Shown: piece after piece, positions 1-7,537 of the stretch
Numbering within the stretch: position 1 is the stretch's first letter
Layout: each line of letters begins with the position of its first letter
From: Fibrobacter sp.
Lineage (GTDB): Bacteria; Fibrobacterota; Chitinivibrionia; Chitinivibrionales; Chitinispirillaceae
Assembly (NCBI GenBank): GCA_012728995.1
Contig: JAAYEB010000065.1
Location: 1-37,711, forward strand
Direction of reading: 5' to 3'
DNA: 37,711 nt
Translations under genes and position numbers: made by a program
The notes under the pieces: generated by a model
Databases searched by the model: none
The model's input: only the letters and a program-made list of their open reading frames with translations
What the model was told of the DNA's origin: nothing

Positions 1-328
1 ATTTTTTAATATTTTTACACCCAGTCATTTTCTTCATGTATCACATTTCCAACTATATATTTTCCTTCTCTTTCTCCAGCCTCTGTGTCCTCTGCGATCT
101 CTGCGTTTTACTATCTCCAGATTCTATCTCTGTATTCAGAGTCTCCCTTCCGGAGACTGCCCAGAATCACCAAATTCTATATCAAACCGATTTCATTAAA
201 ATAATACCAGCAATATTCTATAAATGGGAAAAGGCCGAGTTTTCGCAAAAACTATAAATCTAAAGGGCCCTTAATCGTAATAACTAATCTGATAATCTAT
301 CTAACATATTAATCTAAAGAGAGTTATA
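1..328. other. Left-edge non-coding stretch
   Basis: No supportable gene lies here. An open frame at 36-257 on the plus strand exists, but it is low-complexity, has no ribosome binding site and reads through a tandem repeat (81-107), so it is not called. The last 20 bases hold the Shine-Dalgarno-like AAAGAGAG for the next gene. Confidence 0.6.
81..107. repeat. Three tandem 9-mers, CTCTGYGNN type
   Basis: Three consecutive 9-base units are visible: CTCTGTGTC, CTCTGCGAT and CTCTGCGTT. They lie inside a pyrimidine-rich stretch and are GC-richer than the surroundings. Short CTCTG(T/C)G tandem runs of this kind occur in non-coding DNA of many environmental bacteria. No function is assigned. Confidence 0.55.
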
Positions 329-1135
329 TTGCCAATTACAATATCTCATCCTGCCGCTGCTATTCCGTTCAGATGTTTCGACCTTGTTTTATCCGCATTG
401 ATTGTCGGGAGTATGATCCCGGATTTTGAATTTTTTTTAAAACTATCGGATGGCAAGGTCATAGGACACACCATTCCTGGAATTTTCCTTTTTTGTATAC
501 CATTAGGTTTAACAGTACTATTTGTTTTTCATAAACTGATAAAGTTTCCCCTTCTATCACTGTTACCATATAAACATCAGGCAAAACTATACCCTTTTGC
601 AAAAAAGTTTCATTTTTTTCCTGCAAGAAGATTTATTCACATTATTCTGTCTCTTTTTACAGGAATCGCTTCCCATCTGATTTGGGACAGTTTTACACAT
701 CATGACGGGTTTATGGTAAAATTATTCCCGTTTTTAAGCAATACCGTTTTTTCATTTCCACAAGGAGACATACGTTTATATTTTATTCTCCAGTATGCTG
801 GATCAGTACTTGGTTTAATAATGATTATATACTGGTACAGAAAATGGTTTTATCATGCCAAACCAGTGGATAATTTTGTACCATATAAATTTCATTTACC
901 CCATAAATTCAAAATTCTTTCCGCAATCCTGTTTTTCAGCGCATCAGGTGGACTGACTTTTGGTTATTTCACCTTTGATGGTAAAAATTCAACTGAATTA
1001 ATTAAGAGCTTTATCACTCAATCATCGATTGCTTCATTTTCCGGTTTTCTATTTGCACTTTTAATATTCGGCATAATGTGGCATTATTTCTTACCACACA
1101 ATAAAAAATCAATTGATATAAAAAATGAAATTTAA
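329..1135 (+). CDS. DUF4184 family membrane protein
   Basis: A 268-residue protein that matches my recollection of the DUF4184 family: the N-terminus reads MPITISHPAAAIPF, followed by GSMIPDFEFF and later HLIWDSFTHHDG (about residues 116-127). The family's histidine/aspartate-rich motifs suggest a membrane-bound metal-dependent enzyme, but its function is not established. Five or six hydrophobic segments are visible (about 17-35, 48-66, 105-122, 150-168, 196-215 and 232-252), so it should sit in the inner membrane. The start is TTG, chosen because the conserved N-terminus begins exactly there and AGAGAG lies about 6 bases upstream. It is monocistronic and is followed by a long hairpin at 1183-1246. 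Confidence 0.75.
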   Translation: MPITISHPAAAIPFRCFDLVLSALIVGSMIPDFEFFLKLSDGKVIGHTIPGIFLFCIPLGLTVLFVFHKLIKFPLLSLLPYKHQAKLYPFAKKFHFFPARRFIHIILSLFTGIASHLIWDSFTHHDGFMVKLFPFLSNTVFSFPQGDIRLYFILQYAGSVLGLIMIIYWYRKWFYHAKPVDNFVPYKFHLPHKFKILSAILFFSASGGLTFGYFTFDGKNSTELIKSFITQSSIASFSGFLFALLIFGIMWHYFLPHNKKSIDIKNEI

Positions 1136-1182
1136 TTACATGTTTCATCATATTTAATATCTTAAACTCTGCAACCTTTAGA

Positions 1183-1246
1183 AAAATAAGCTGCAATAGA
1201 TAAAAACATGTTCATTCTGTTTTTAACTGCTATTGCAGCTTATTTT
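1183..1246 (+). terminator. Long stem-loop downstream of the DUF4184 gene
   Basis: A perfect 17-bp inverted repeat (1183-1199 with 1230-1246) encloses a second perfect 7-bp pair (TAAAAAC 1201-1207 with GTTTTTA 1219-1225) and an 11-base loop. The outer arm is AT-rich at its base and is followed by GTTTTATT, giving a U-rich tail on the plus strand. It is likely an intrinsic terminator for the gene ending at 1135. Confidence 0.7.
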
Positions 1247-1322
1247 GTTTTATTGGCTAAAACTACCAATTAATTTTTTTATAATTTCCTTTTTTCCTTT
1301 TAAAATCAAGGTCGGGTTGATC

Positions 1323-1379
1323 TTTCTCAAAATAAAAATTATGAAAATATTTTTTTCCCATTTTGAGAAATAATTTTTT
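1323..1379 (+). terminator. Second hairpin with T tract
   Basis: TTTCTCAAAAT (1323-1333) pairs perfectly with ATTTTGAGAAA (1360-1370). The 26-base spacer is AT-rich, and TAATTTTTT follows directly. The shape resembles an intrinsic terminator, but the loop is long and no second gene lies upstream, so its target is unclear. It may be a back-up terminator or a structured untranslated region. Confidence 0.4.
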
Positions 1380-1702
1380 CAACCATTTTACTTTTACTGA
1401 AATCACATAATTTTAGTAACGTTTATCAGGTACATTTTTTGCGTAGCAAAGAAACTTAATTTAACAGCTTTTACTCATTATACCTGTTTATCAGAATTTG
1501 AAATGAATACGGACTATCTAAAATGTGAATTTTAACTTCATATAATTAACAAGTTAAAAAAAACTATCGGTCGATTTCAAAAATATCTGTTTAAATTTAT
1601 CTACCGACAGCATTTTCTAATAAACGTGCTTTCCCACTCAATTTTCAGTTTTTTTGATTTCAAAACATATAAATATCAAAAAGTTTAGAAAGGAGACAAA
1701 GC

Positions 1703-2956
1703 ATGTCTGTTAAAATATTTTTTTCTTCCATTTTAATTACTTTAGTATCTCTTCTCAATTTTTGTGGTGTTACCCCTGATGTATTGGAAGTTATTGAAAG
1801 CCATCTGGAAATTAACGCGATATTTGCCAACCATCAAAATCTTTCAAAAATAAAAGAAACTTCTTTTGACAGTCTTGTAGTTGAAATAAAAGCTGATGAT
1901 ATGGAAATTTTAAGAAAGAGCATAAAAATTGACCCGAATAATCTTGTATTAAAAGATACTATAAGAAATGTTCCTGCTGGTAAGAAACGGATAATAAATG
2001 TATATACAGTTAATAAATCAGGTCAAAAGACACATATAGATTCCGTAAAAAACAGGGTGATTGATATTGAGCCAAAATCTGTTAATGTTTTAAATGTAAC
2101 TCTGATTCCTGTCTGTGGCTCAATTTATCTACAAGTTGGAGGTACTCCAACAAATATTAAAACTATCTATGCTAAATTTACCTCCAATAACAACCTTGTG
2201 TGGGAAACTGCCATTAAAAGAAATAGTCCGCGATCGTTCATAAGTTTAGACAACATTCCTGATGGCGAAATTGGAGTTGTTGAAATTTTTGAAGTCGATT
2301 CTTCCGGAGATACTCTTTATTATGCCAAAAATGATATAAAAATTGATGTAAATAATTCAGAGATTATTAATCTTTCTATTAAAGCTTTTGACAGTGATTT
2401 TCTATTGAACATTGATGTCAGAAAACCAGAGTTAACCATTATCTCCATCGGCAATGATATGTACATACCTGCTGATACAGAAACCGGTGAACTAGTTATA
2501 ACCGAAATAATGTATGCCGCTGATGGTAATGAATATATTGAAATTCATAACACAAAAAATACAAAACAAACATTTGATTCTATGTACATTGACATTGACG
2601 GAAAATATTATTTGTTTACGGATGTCACAATTGAACCTGACAGTTTTTATGTTTTTGGAAGAAATGAAAATTCCAGGTGGGTTAATCAGTCCCATGGAAC
2701 CAAATCAGCACTTAACCTTTCCTCAAAAGGAAACTGGATTACATTGAGGAATAATGATTCAACAGTAATAGATCAGGTAGTATTTACGGGAGATAACAAC
2801 AACCTGGAATGGCCAAAAACAACAGGTAAACAGGCAATTTTACTGATAAAAGATAAAGCAACTTGCGGTTTGAATAACTTTGGTCGCAACTGGATATTAG
2901 CAGAAACATTAATCGACAGTACTTTGGATATGTACGGTACACCCCAAAACTGGTAA
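1703..2956 (+). CDS. Secreted protein with C-terminal lamin-tail domain
   Basis: A 417-residue protein. A signal sequence covers about residues 4-20 and ends LLNFC. Cys21 could be a lipidation site, but Phe at -1 is atypical of a lipobox. Residues about 30-250 form a beta-rich region with no family I can name. From about residue 262 a lamin-tail domain is readable: GELVITEIMY, then EYIEIHN, LSSKGNWITLRN and IDQVVFTG, which is the usual order for the Ig-like LTD fold. Such domains occur in secreted or surface-attached bacterial proteins and often anchor or bind other surface partners; the role here is unknown. The AAAGGAGA Shine-Dalgarno just upstream fixes the ATG. It is a single gene, convergent with the glycogen phosphorylase gene. 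Confidence 0.75.
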   Translation: MSVKIFFSSILITLVSLLNFCGVTPDVLEVIESHLEINAIFANHQNLSKIKETSFDSLVVEIKADDMEILRKSIKIDPNNLVLKDTIRNVPAGKKRIINVYTVNKSGQKTHIDSVKNRVIDIEPKSVNVLNVTLIPVCGSIYLQVGGTPTNIKTIYAKFTSNNNLVWETAIKRNSPRSFISLDNIPDGEIGVVEIFEVDSSGDTLYYAKNDIKIDVNNSEIINLSIKAFDSDFLLNIDVRKPELTIISIGNDMYIPADTETGELVITEIMYAADGNEYIEIHNTKNTKQTFDSMYIDIDGKYYLFTDVTIEPDSFYVFGRNENSRWVNQSHGTKSALNLSSKGNWITLRNNDSTVIDQVVFTGDNNNLEWPKTTGKQAILLIKDKATCGLNNFGRNWILAETLIDSTLDMYGTPQNW

Positions 2957-2988
2957 CTCTGATAATTTAATTTCTTCTCAAGGATAAA

Positions 2989-3027
2989 CTTCCCTGTACA
3001 TCAGAAAAATTATGATGTGCAGGGAAG
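2989..3027. terminator. Hairpin between convergent genes
   Basis: CTTCCCTGTACATCA (2989-3003) pairs with TGATGTGCAGGGAAG (3013-3027) over 15 positions, one of them G-U, with a 9-base loop. It lies between the convergent lamin-tail gene and glgP and could serve both strands. Neither side has a long U run, so the termination strength is uncertain. Confidence 0.55.
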
Positions 3028-3055
3028 AAATAAAACAATGCATATGGTTTTAAGA

Positions 3056-5593
3056 TCAAGACAGATCAGGATTGTCAAGTTCGACATCTACCGGATTTAC
3101 ATTCCATATCTCTTCAGCATATTCTTTTATTGCTCTGTCTGAAGAGAAAGTGCCCATGTTTGCAACATTAATAATTGACTTTTTAGTCCAGACTTCAGGT
3201 TCGTTAATATAAAGTTGCTCTACATATTCCTGGCATTTCATATAAGATTCGAAATCTGCCATTATCATATATTTATCACCATGCTTCAGTAAAGAATCGT
3301 AAATTGGTAAAAACATATGTGGTTCCTCAGGACTAAAATAACCCGAGGAAATTAAATCTATTACCTTTTTAAGCTGTTGATTGCTGTTATAAAAATCCCA
3401 TGGATTATAACCTTTTTTCTGAAATTCTTCAATTTCTTCTGTATGCAAACCAAAAATAAATATGTTATTATCCCCTACCTGTTCCTTTATTTCAATATTT
3501 GCTCCATCCATAGTACCAACAGTCAAAGCACCATTTAATGCAAATTTCATATTACCGGTTCCTGATGCTTCTGTACCGGCTGTTGATATTTGTTCAGATA
3601 TATCAGTTGCGGGAATTACATACTCGGCTAATGAAACCCGATAATTCGGTAGGAAATGAACTTCCAGCAAACCCTTAGTATCCGGATCGTTATTGATCAC
3701 ACCAGAAACATTATTAATAAACTTAATTATTAATTTGGCCATATAATACCCGGGTGCTGCTTTACCTCCAAATAATATTGCTCTTGGAACAAAATTTTCT
3801 GTTTCTCCAGATTTTATTTTATTGTACAAAGCAATCGCATGAAGAACCTTTAGCAGTTGACGTTTATATTCATGAATTCTTTTCACATGAACATCAAATA
3901 ACATATTCGAATCCAGATGAATACCTTCCCATTTAAGCATCTTTTCTACAAAAAGTTTCTTACAGAAATTCTTTGCTTCACGCCACCTTTTTAAAAATTC
4001 CGGATCATCTACAAAAGAAAGAAGCTTTTTTAATTCAAACAGATCTGTAACCCACTTGTCGCCAATTTTGCTGCATATCAAATCTCTCAGGAATGGATTT
4101 GATTTATAAAGCCATCTTCTCTGCGTAACCCCGTTTGTTTTACTGTTAAACTTTGAAGGCCACATATCAGAAAAATCACGTACAAGTCCGTTTTTTAATA
4201 ACTCAGTATGCAGTTTGGACACTCCGTTTACAGAATGACTACCTACTATCGCAAGAAAGGCCATCCGTACTTTTGGCTCACAGTCCTCTTCAATTATTGA
4301 CATTCTACGTAAACGGTCTGTATCTCCCGGAAATTTATATGATACCTGACGTAAAAATCTGGCGTTTATCTCGAAAATTATTTCCATATGCCTGGGAAGA
4401 AGCGTTTTCATTAAAACTACCGGCCATTTCTCAAGTGCTTCAGGCATAAGTGTATGATTAGTATATGCAAATGTTTTGGTTGTAATGTCCCACGATGTAT
4501 CCCAACCCAAATTATGTTCATCAAGCAGAAGCCGCATTAGTTCAACAATAGCTATTGCAGGATGAGTATCATTAAGCTGAATTGAAACTTTCTCGGGGAA
4601 ATTATCAAAATCATTATTCAATTGAAGATATCTTCGTATTATATCCTGAAGTGATGCAGAAGTAAAAAAATACTGTTGTTTCAATCTTAATTCTTTACCT
4701 GATACATTGTTGTCATTAGGATACAAAACTTTTGATATGTTTTCACTGTTTATTTTATCCTGACATGCACCAATATAATCTCCATTGTTAAAGTACTGCA
4801 GGTTAAACTCCTCTGCAGCTCTTGCAGACCATAACCGAAGTGTATTCACATTATTAACACCATAACCAGGAACAGGAATATCATACGGCAAAGCAATGAC
4901 ATCTTCTGTATCTATCCAGGCAATTTTCAAATTACCACCATCATGGTAAAACATGGTTTTGCCATAATATTTGATTTTAACCTTATATTCAGGTCTTTCT
5001 ATTTCCCACGGATTAATATACTGCAGCCATAACTCGGGCGTTTCGTGTTGTTGCCCGTTAATAATTTTCTGATTGAAAATGCCAAAATCATATCTTATGC
5101 CATATCCAACAGAAGGAAGTTTTAAAGTTGCCATTGAATCGAGATAACAGGCAGCTAATCTTCCGAGCCCACCATTCCCAAGACCGGCATCATGCTCCTG
5201 ATCAATAATGTCTTCGAAATTTAATTTAAGATCATTTAAAGCTTTTTCACATGAATTACCAATTTTAAGGTTAAGGATATTATCGGCCAATAACCTGCCA
5301 AGCAAGAACTCCATTGATAGATAGTAAACCCTCTTTACATTATTTGTATGATACTGTTGCCTGCTGGATATCCACCTCTCAATTAGACGCTCCCTTACTG
5401 AATATGACAAACTCAAATATTCATCATAAAGAGTTTGTGAATAATTGTCTTTAGCAATGTTATACTCAAGATTGCTCAAAAATGCTCTGCGAATATCCTC
5501 TGATGACATACCTTTATGATGGATATACCATTGGGGAAAATTGTTTTGTTTACCAGTCTCTTTTTGTTTTTGTCTTTTTGTTGTTTCATTCAT
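3056..5593 (-). CDS. glgP: Glycogen/starch phosphorylase
   Basis: An 845-residue enzyme, the full length of classical GT35 glycogen phosphorylases. It releases glucose-1-phosphate from alpha-1,4-glucan using phosphate and pyridoxal phosphate, in the cytoplasm. Family landmarks are readable: VYYLSMEFLLGR (about 90-101), GLGNGGLGRLAACYLDS (about 137-153), IHEYKRQLLK and the cofactor-binding region EASGTGNMKFALNGA. Lys683 in GNMKF is the expected Schiff-base lysine. The N-terminal regulatory region (WYIHHKGMSSEDIRRAF) is intact. The gene stands alone on the minus strand with 805 non-coding bases upstream. No glycogen synthase or branching enzyme lies in the window, so the pathway context is missing. 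Confidence 0.95.
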   Translation of the reverse strand: MNETTKRQKQKETGKQNNFPQWYIHHKGMSSEDIRRAFLSNLEYNIAKDNYSQTLYDEYLSLSYSVRERLIERWISSRQQYHTNNVKRVYYLSMEFLLGRLLADNILNLKIGNSCEKALNDLKLNFEDIIDQEHDAGLGNGGLGRLAACYLDSMATLKLPSVGYGIRYDFGIFNQKIINGQQHETPELWLQYINPWEIERPEYKVKIKYYGKTMFYHDGGNLKIAWIDTEDVIALPYDIPVPGYGVNNVNTLRLWSARAAEEFNLQYFNNGDYIGACQDKINSENISKVLYPNDNNVSGKELRLKQQYFFTSASLQDIIRRYLQLNNDFDNFPEKVSIQLNDTHPAIAIVELMRLLLDEHNLGWDTSWDITTKTFAYTNHTLMPEALEKWPVVLMKTLLPRHMEIIFEINARFLRQVSYKFPGDTDRLRRMSIIEEDCEPKVRMAFLAIVGSHSVNGVSKLHTELLKNGLVRDFSDMWPSKFNSKTNGVTQRRWLYKSNPFLRDLICSKIGDKWVTDLFELKKLLSFVDDPEFLKRWREAKNFCKKLFVEKMLKWEGIHLDSNMLFDVHVKRIHEYKRQLLKVLHAIALYNKIKSGETENFVPRAILFGGKAAPGYYMAKLIIKFINNVSGVINNDPDTKGLLEVHFLPNYRVSLAEYVIPATDISEQISTAGTEASGTGNMKFALNGALTVGTMDGANIEIKEQVGDNNIFIFGLHTEEIEEFQKKGYNPWDFYNSNQQLKKVIDLISSGYFSPEEPHMFLPIYDSLLKHGDKYMIMADFESYMKCQEYVEQLYINEPEVWTKKSIINVANMGTFSSDRAIKEYAEEIWNVNPVDVELDNPDLS

Positions 5594-5831
5594 TGTAAAA
5601 TCCCGAAGAATTAATTTTAAAAAAATTTAAGTATACCTTAAGTTTAAATAGAAAGAAATAAAAAAATGAATCATTTGTAATTTAAATTCTCATTTTTAAC
5701 CTGTTTAATAAAATTGAAAAATAACGGAGTCAGTATGTTTTGGTACGATAATTTAGATACATAACGCTTTTTAAAATATAGATTTAATTATCTCTTTTTT
5801 TTAAGAAAAAATGAGATTTTCATTAATTTAA

Positions 5832-5845
5832 TTGGATTAATCCAA
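5832..5845. promoter_or_regulatory. Perfect 14-bp palindrome
   Basis: TTGGATTAATCCAA equals its own reverse complement. It lies about 240 bases upstream of the glgP start and 13 bases outside the left inverted repeat of the GC-rich island. It could be an operator for a dimeric regulator or part of a decayed element. No neighbouring regulator gene supports either reading. Confidence 0.3.
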
Positions 5846-5858
5846 ACAAAAAAATTTG

Positions 5859-6085
5859 TTTATAAGAAATCTTATTTTAGTGTTCCTTTCGGGGATGGTT
5901 AAACCCCTGCGCCTTCAGACCTGTAGTGGTACTGCGACAAGAGAAATAAGATATATACTCCGGCTAAAGCCGATGGGTTTAAACGATGATTTTGACATTA
6001 AACTACGACAGACTAAAAGCGAATTGCATTTGCAATCGAATTCAAGTCGATATGTAACTCAGTTTATTACAAGATTTCTTTTAAC
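5859..6085. repeat. GC-richer inverted-repeat element, possible MITE-like remnant
   Basis: A 227-base segment bounded by imperfect inverted repeats (5859-5873 with 6071-6085, complementary at 13 of 15 positions, including the 10-mer AAGAAATCTT). Inside are TTAAACCC (5899-5906) with GGGTTTAA (5975-5982), a CGGC-TAAA-GCCG hairpin (5961-5972), ATCTTATTT (5869-5877) with AAATAAGAT (5944-5952), and an imperfect palindrome at 6011-6048 whose 18-base arms match at 12 positions. Base composition is unlike the flanks. A non-autonomous mobile element remnant is the simplest reading, and a structured RNA is possible. No target-site duplication is convincing: AATCC(C)AAACAA recurs at 5839 and 6086, but at unequal distances from the ends. 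Confidence 0.4.
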
Positions 6086-6398
6086 AATCCCAAACAATCA
6101 AAATACACTGAAAACCCCAATAGCCAAATAAAAGCTAAATCATATATGTCAGGATAATGACTCTTAAAGTACTAAACATAAAGAATTAAAATTTTGGCGA
6201 TTTAAATTCAAAGCATATTAATTATATAATGTCACTTCCGAGGATACTTTTATTTTTCTATTTTAGACCGGTTTGATACCAGATAAAACGATTTAATTAA
6301 AATCAAAAAAAAGAATGTTCTAAAAAACCTAAGATGTAAAAAATGAATTTGTTCTCTAAAAATTAAATAAAAAACGTGAGTTACATTTAAAAAATTTA

Positions 6399-6596
6399 TT
6401 AACTTATCATTTCTAAAATATTTTCTAATGATATTTTTATCATATGGGTACTATGGTCTTTTGTATTAAACCAAAATACCAGATTATTTTCATTTATTGT
6501 GAAACATTCATTAAATGAATCTTTATTACCACATGGATATATGTGATTATACAATTTTTTTGCCTGAAGAATTAATTTTAGTTTTAAGTCATCCAT
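6399..6596 (-). CDS. Hypothetical 65-residue protein
   Basis: I do not recognise this protein. It is a 65-residue soluble polypeptide with an amphipathic N-terminal helix (about residues 3-17, DLKLKLILQAKKLYNHI), a mid-section with two cysteines (CGNKDSFNECF) and a beta-like end (NNLVFWFNTKDHSTHMIKIS). Its residue mix looks like a folded protein and not like a random AT-rich frame. A TTAGGG stretch lies shortly upstream of its ATG as a weak Shine-Dalgarno. It is divergent from rimI across a 132-base gap that carries a palindrome. It may be a real small gene or a chance ORF. Confidence 0.45.
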   Translation of the reverse strand: MDDLKLKLILQAKKLYNHIYPCGNKDSFNECFTINENNLVFWFNTKDHSTHMIKISLENILEMIS

Positions 6597-6625
6597 AAAA
6601 ACCCTAATGACCTAACAGCAATTAT

Positions 6626-6638
6626 TATACCAGGTATA
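6626..6638. promoter_or_regulatory. 13-bp palindrome in divergent promoter region
   Basis: TATACC-A-GGTATA is a perfect inverted repeat around a single base, and a further GGTAT half-site follows at 6645-6649. It lies between the divergent 65-residue ORF and rimI, the usual place for an operator. No regulator gene is adjacent, so the role is a guess. Confidence 0.3.
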
Positions 6639-6728
6639 AAAATTGGTATTTATTAATAATTTGATAGATTAGAGGAAAAAATTACCCATATATTGGCTTT
6701 TTACAAGAAAATTTTTCATTAAATATTT

Positions 6729-7217
6729 ATGGAAAAAATTATCATAAGAGAAATAAACTGTTTGGATCTTGATACAATTTTTGATATTGAAAAGGATTCA
6801 TATTCTAATCCTTGGACTTTAAATGATTTAGAAACAGAAGTTCAGAATTCTTTTTCTAAGAATTATCTGATCAAAAAATCAAAAAATATAATCGGATATG
6901 CATTTACACACATAGTAATAGATCAAATGCAGATAAACAATTTTTGTATATCAGAGAAATTTAGAAGATGTGGATATGGAAAAATTTTACTAAATAGCAT
7001 ATTAGCTTATATAAGGACTGTGAATATTAAATGTGTGTACCTGGACGTACGCGAGGGTAATATTCCAGCTTTAAAATTATACAGTTCTTCGGGATTTAAA
7101 ATAGATTGTATAAGAAAAAACTATTACTCTGATGGAGAAAATGGGATATTGATGTCAAACAATATAGGGGGTTATACAGATACACTTTCTACCTGTTCCA
7201 TAGAACAATTACCGTGA
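6729..7217 (+). CDS. rimI: Ribosomal-protein S18 N-acetyltransferase RimI-like
   Basis: A 162-residue GNAT-fold acetyltransferase. The acetyl-CoA pyrophosphate-binding motif RRCGYG lies at about residues 79-84, preceded by the strand NNFCIS. The C-terminal half, YLDVREGNIPALKLYSSSGF then RKNYYSDGENGILM, is the standard RimI pattern. RimI acetylates the N-terminal alanine of S18, though close relatives act on other N-termini. The typical family end is just after ILMSNNI; here the frame runs on for 16 residues (GGYTDTLSTC and more) and overlaps the 3' end of the convergent bactofilin gene by 46 bp. That suggests loss of the ancestral stop codon. No clear Shine-Dalgarno precedes the ATG. Confidence 0.8.
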   Translation: MEKIIIREINCLDLDTIFDIEKDSYSNPWTLNDLETEVQNSFSKNYLIKKSKNIIGYAFTHIVIDQMQINNFCISEKFRRCGYGKILLNSILAYIRTVNIKCVYLDVREGNIPALKLYSSSGFKIDCIRKNYYSDGENGILMSNNIGGYTDTLSTCSIEQLP

Positions 7218-7522
7218 AAAACTGCTCCTTCATTGATTATCAGATCTTTTGTATGTATATCGCCAATTAATGAAGAATTGGCTTCTAATTCAACTCTGTC
7301 TTCAACTGTTAAATTTCCAATAACTTTTCCACCAACAATGGCACTTTTTGCAATAATATCAGCTTCAACAACACCAGAATTCCCTACAGTTAAGATTTCT
7401 GAAGTTTCAATTTTCCCTTTAAAATTACCATCAATACGAATACTGTGCGGTACTGTTATAGTTCCTTCGAATGAAGTTCCTTCACCAATAATCGTATAAA
7501 GTCCTTTATTTCCTTTATCCAT
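7172..7522 (-). CDS. Bactofilin
   Basis: A 116-residue bactofilin (DUF583): a short N-terminal tail, then a repetitive right-handed beta-helix seen as FEGTITVPHSIRIDGNFKGKI, VGNSGVVEADIIAKSAIVGG and GNLTVEDRVELEAN at roughly regular spacing. Bactofilins polymerise without nucleotide into filaments that scaffold cell-shape enzymes, including M23 peptidases, and in Myxococcus position ParABS components. The gene lies 15 bases behind an M23 peptidase gene and closes the parAB series, matching both known roles. A strong AAGGAGT Shine-Dalgarno supports the start. Its last 46 bases overlap the tail of rimI. Confidence 0.92.
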   Translation of the reverse strand: MDKGNKGLYTIIGEGTSFEGTITVPHSIRIDGNFKGKIETSEILTVGNSGVVEADIIAKSAIVGGKVIGNLTVEDRVELEANSSLIGDIHTKDLIINEGAVFHGNCSMEQVESVSV

Positions 7523-7537
7523 AATAACTCCTTGAGA

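Larger units (their letters stand above)
1136..1702. other. Non-coding gap with two terminator-like hairpins
   Basis: This 567-base AT-rich gap has no supportable gene. It contains two strong inverted repeats, annotated separately at 1183-1246 and 1323-1379. A weaker pair, TCGGT at 1567-1571 and ACCGA at 1613-1617, lies closer to the next gene. The strong Shine-Dalgarno AAAGGAGA just before 1703 belongs to the lamin-tail gene. No tRNA or known riboswitch was recognised. Confidence 0.6.
5594..6398. other. Long non-coding gap with palindrome and GC-rich island
   Basis: This 805-base gap separates glgP from a small minus-strand ORF. Most of it is strongly AT-rich, but about 5885-6050 is clearly GC-richer and full of short inverted repeats (see 5859-6085). 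A perfect 14-bp palindrome lies at 5832-5845. A frame at 5856-6131 on the plus strand crosses the island but has no ribosome binding site and no recognisable domain, so it is not called. From 6100 to 6398 I see nothing beyond AT-rich sequence. Confidence 0.6.

Noticed and set aside
36-257. 73-residue plus-strand ORF
   Set aside because: It reads through a tandem CTCTG repeat, is rich in Ser/Leu/Cys, and has no ribosome binding site or recognisable domain.
5839-6097. AATCC(C)AAACAA direct repeat as a target-site duplication
   Set aside because: The copies differ by one base and lie at unequal distances from the inverted repeats, and the left copy is half of a separate palindrome.
5856-6131. 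91-residue plus-strand ORF across the GC-rich island
   Set aside because: No Shine-Dalgarno and no domain; the inverted repeats explain the sequence better than coding does.
5594-6398. tRNA or known riboswitch in the long gap
   Set aside because: No cloverleaf with a TTCRANYC-type T arm and no match to a c-di-GMP, cobalamin or TPP consensus; the CGGC-TAAA-GCCG hairpin alone is not enough.
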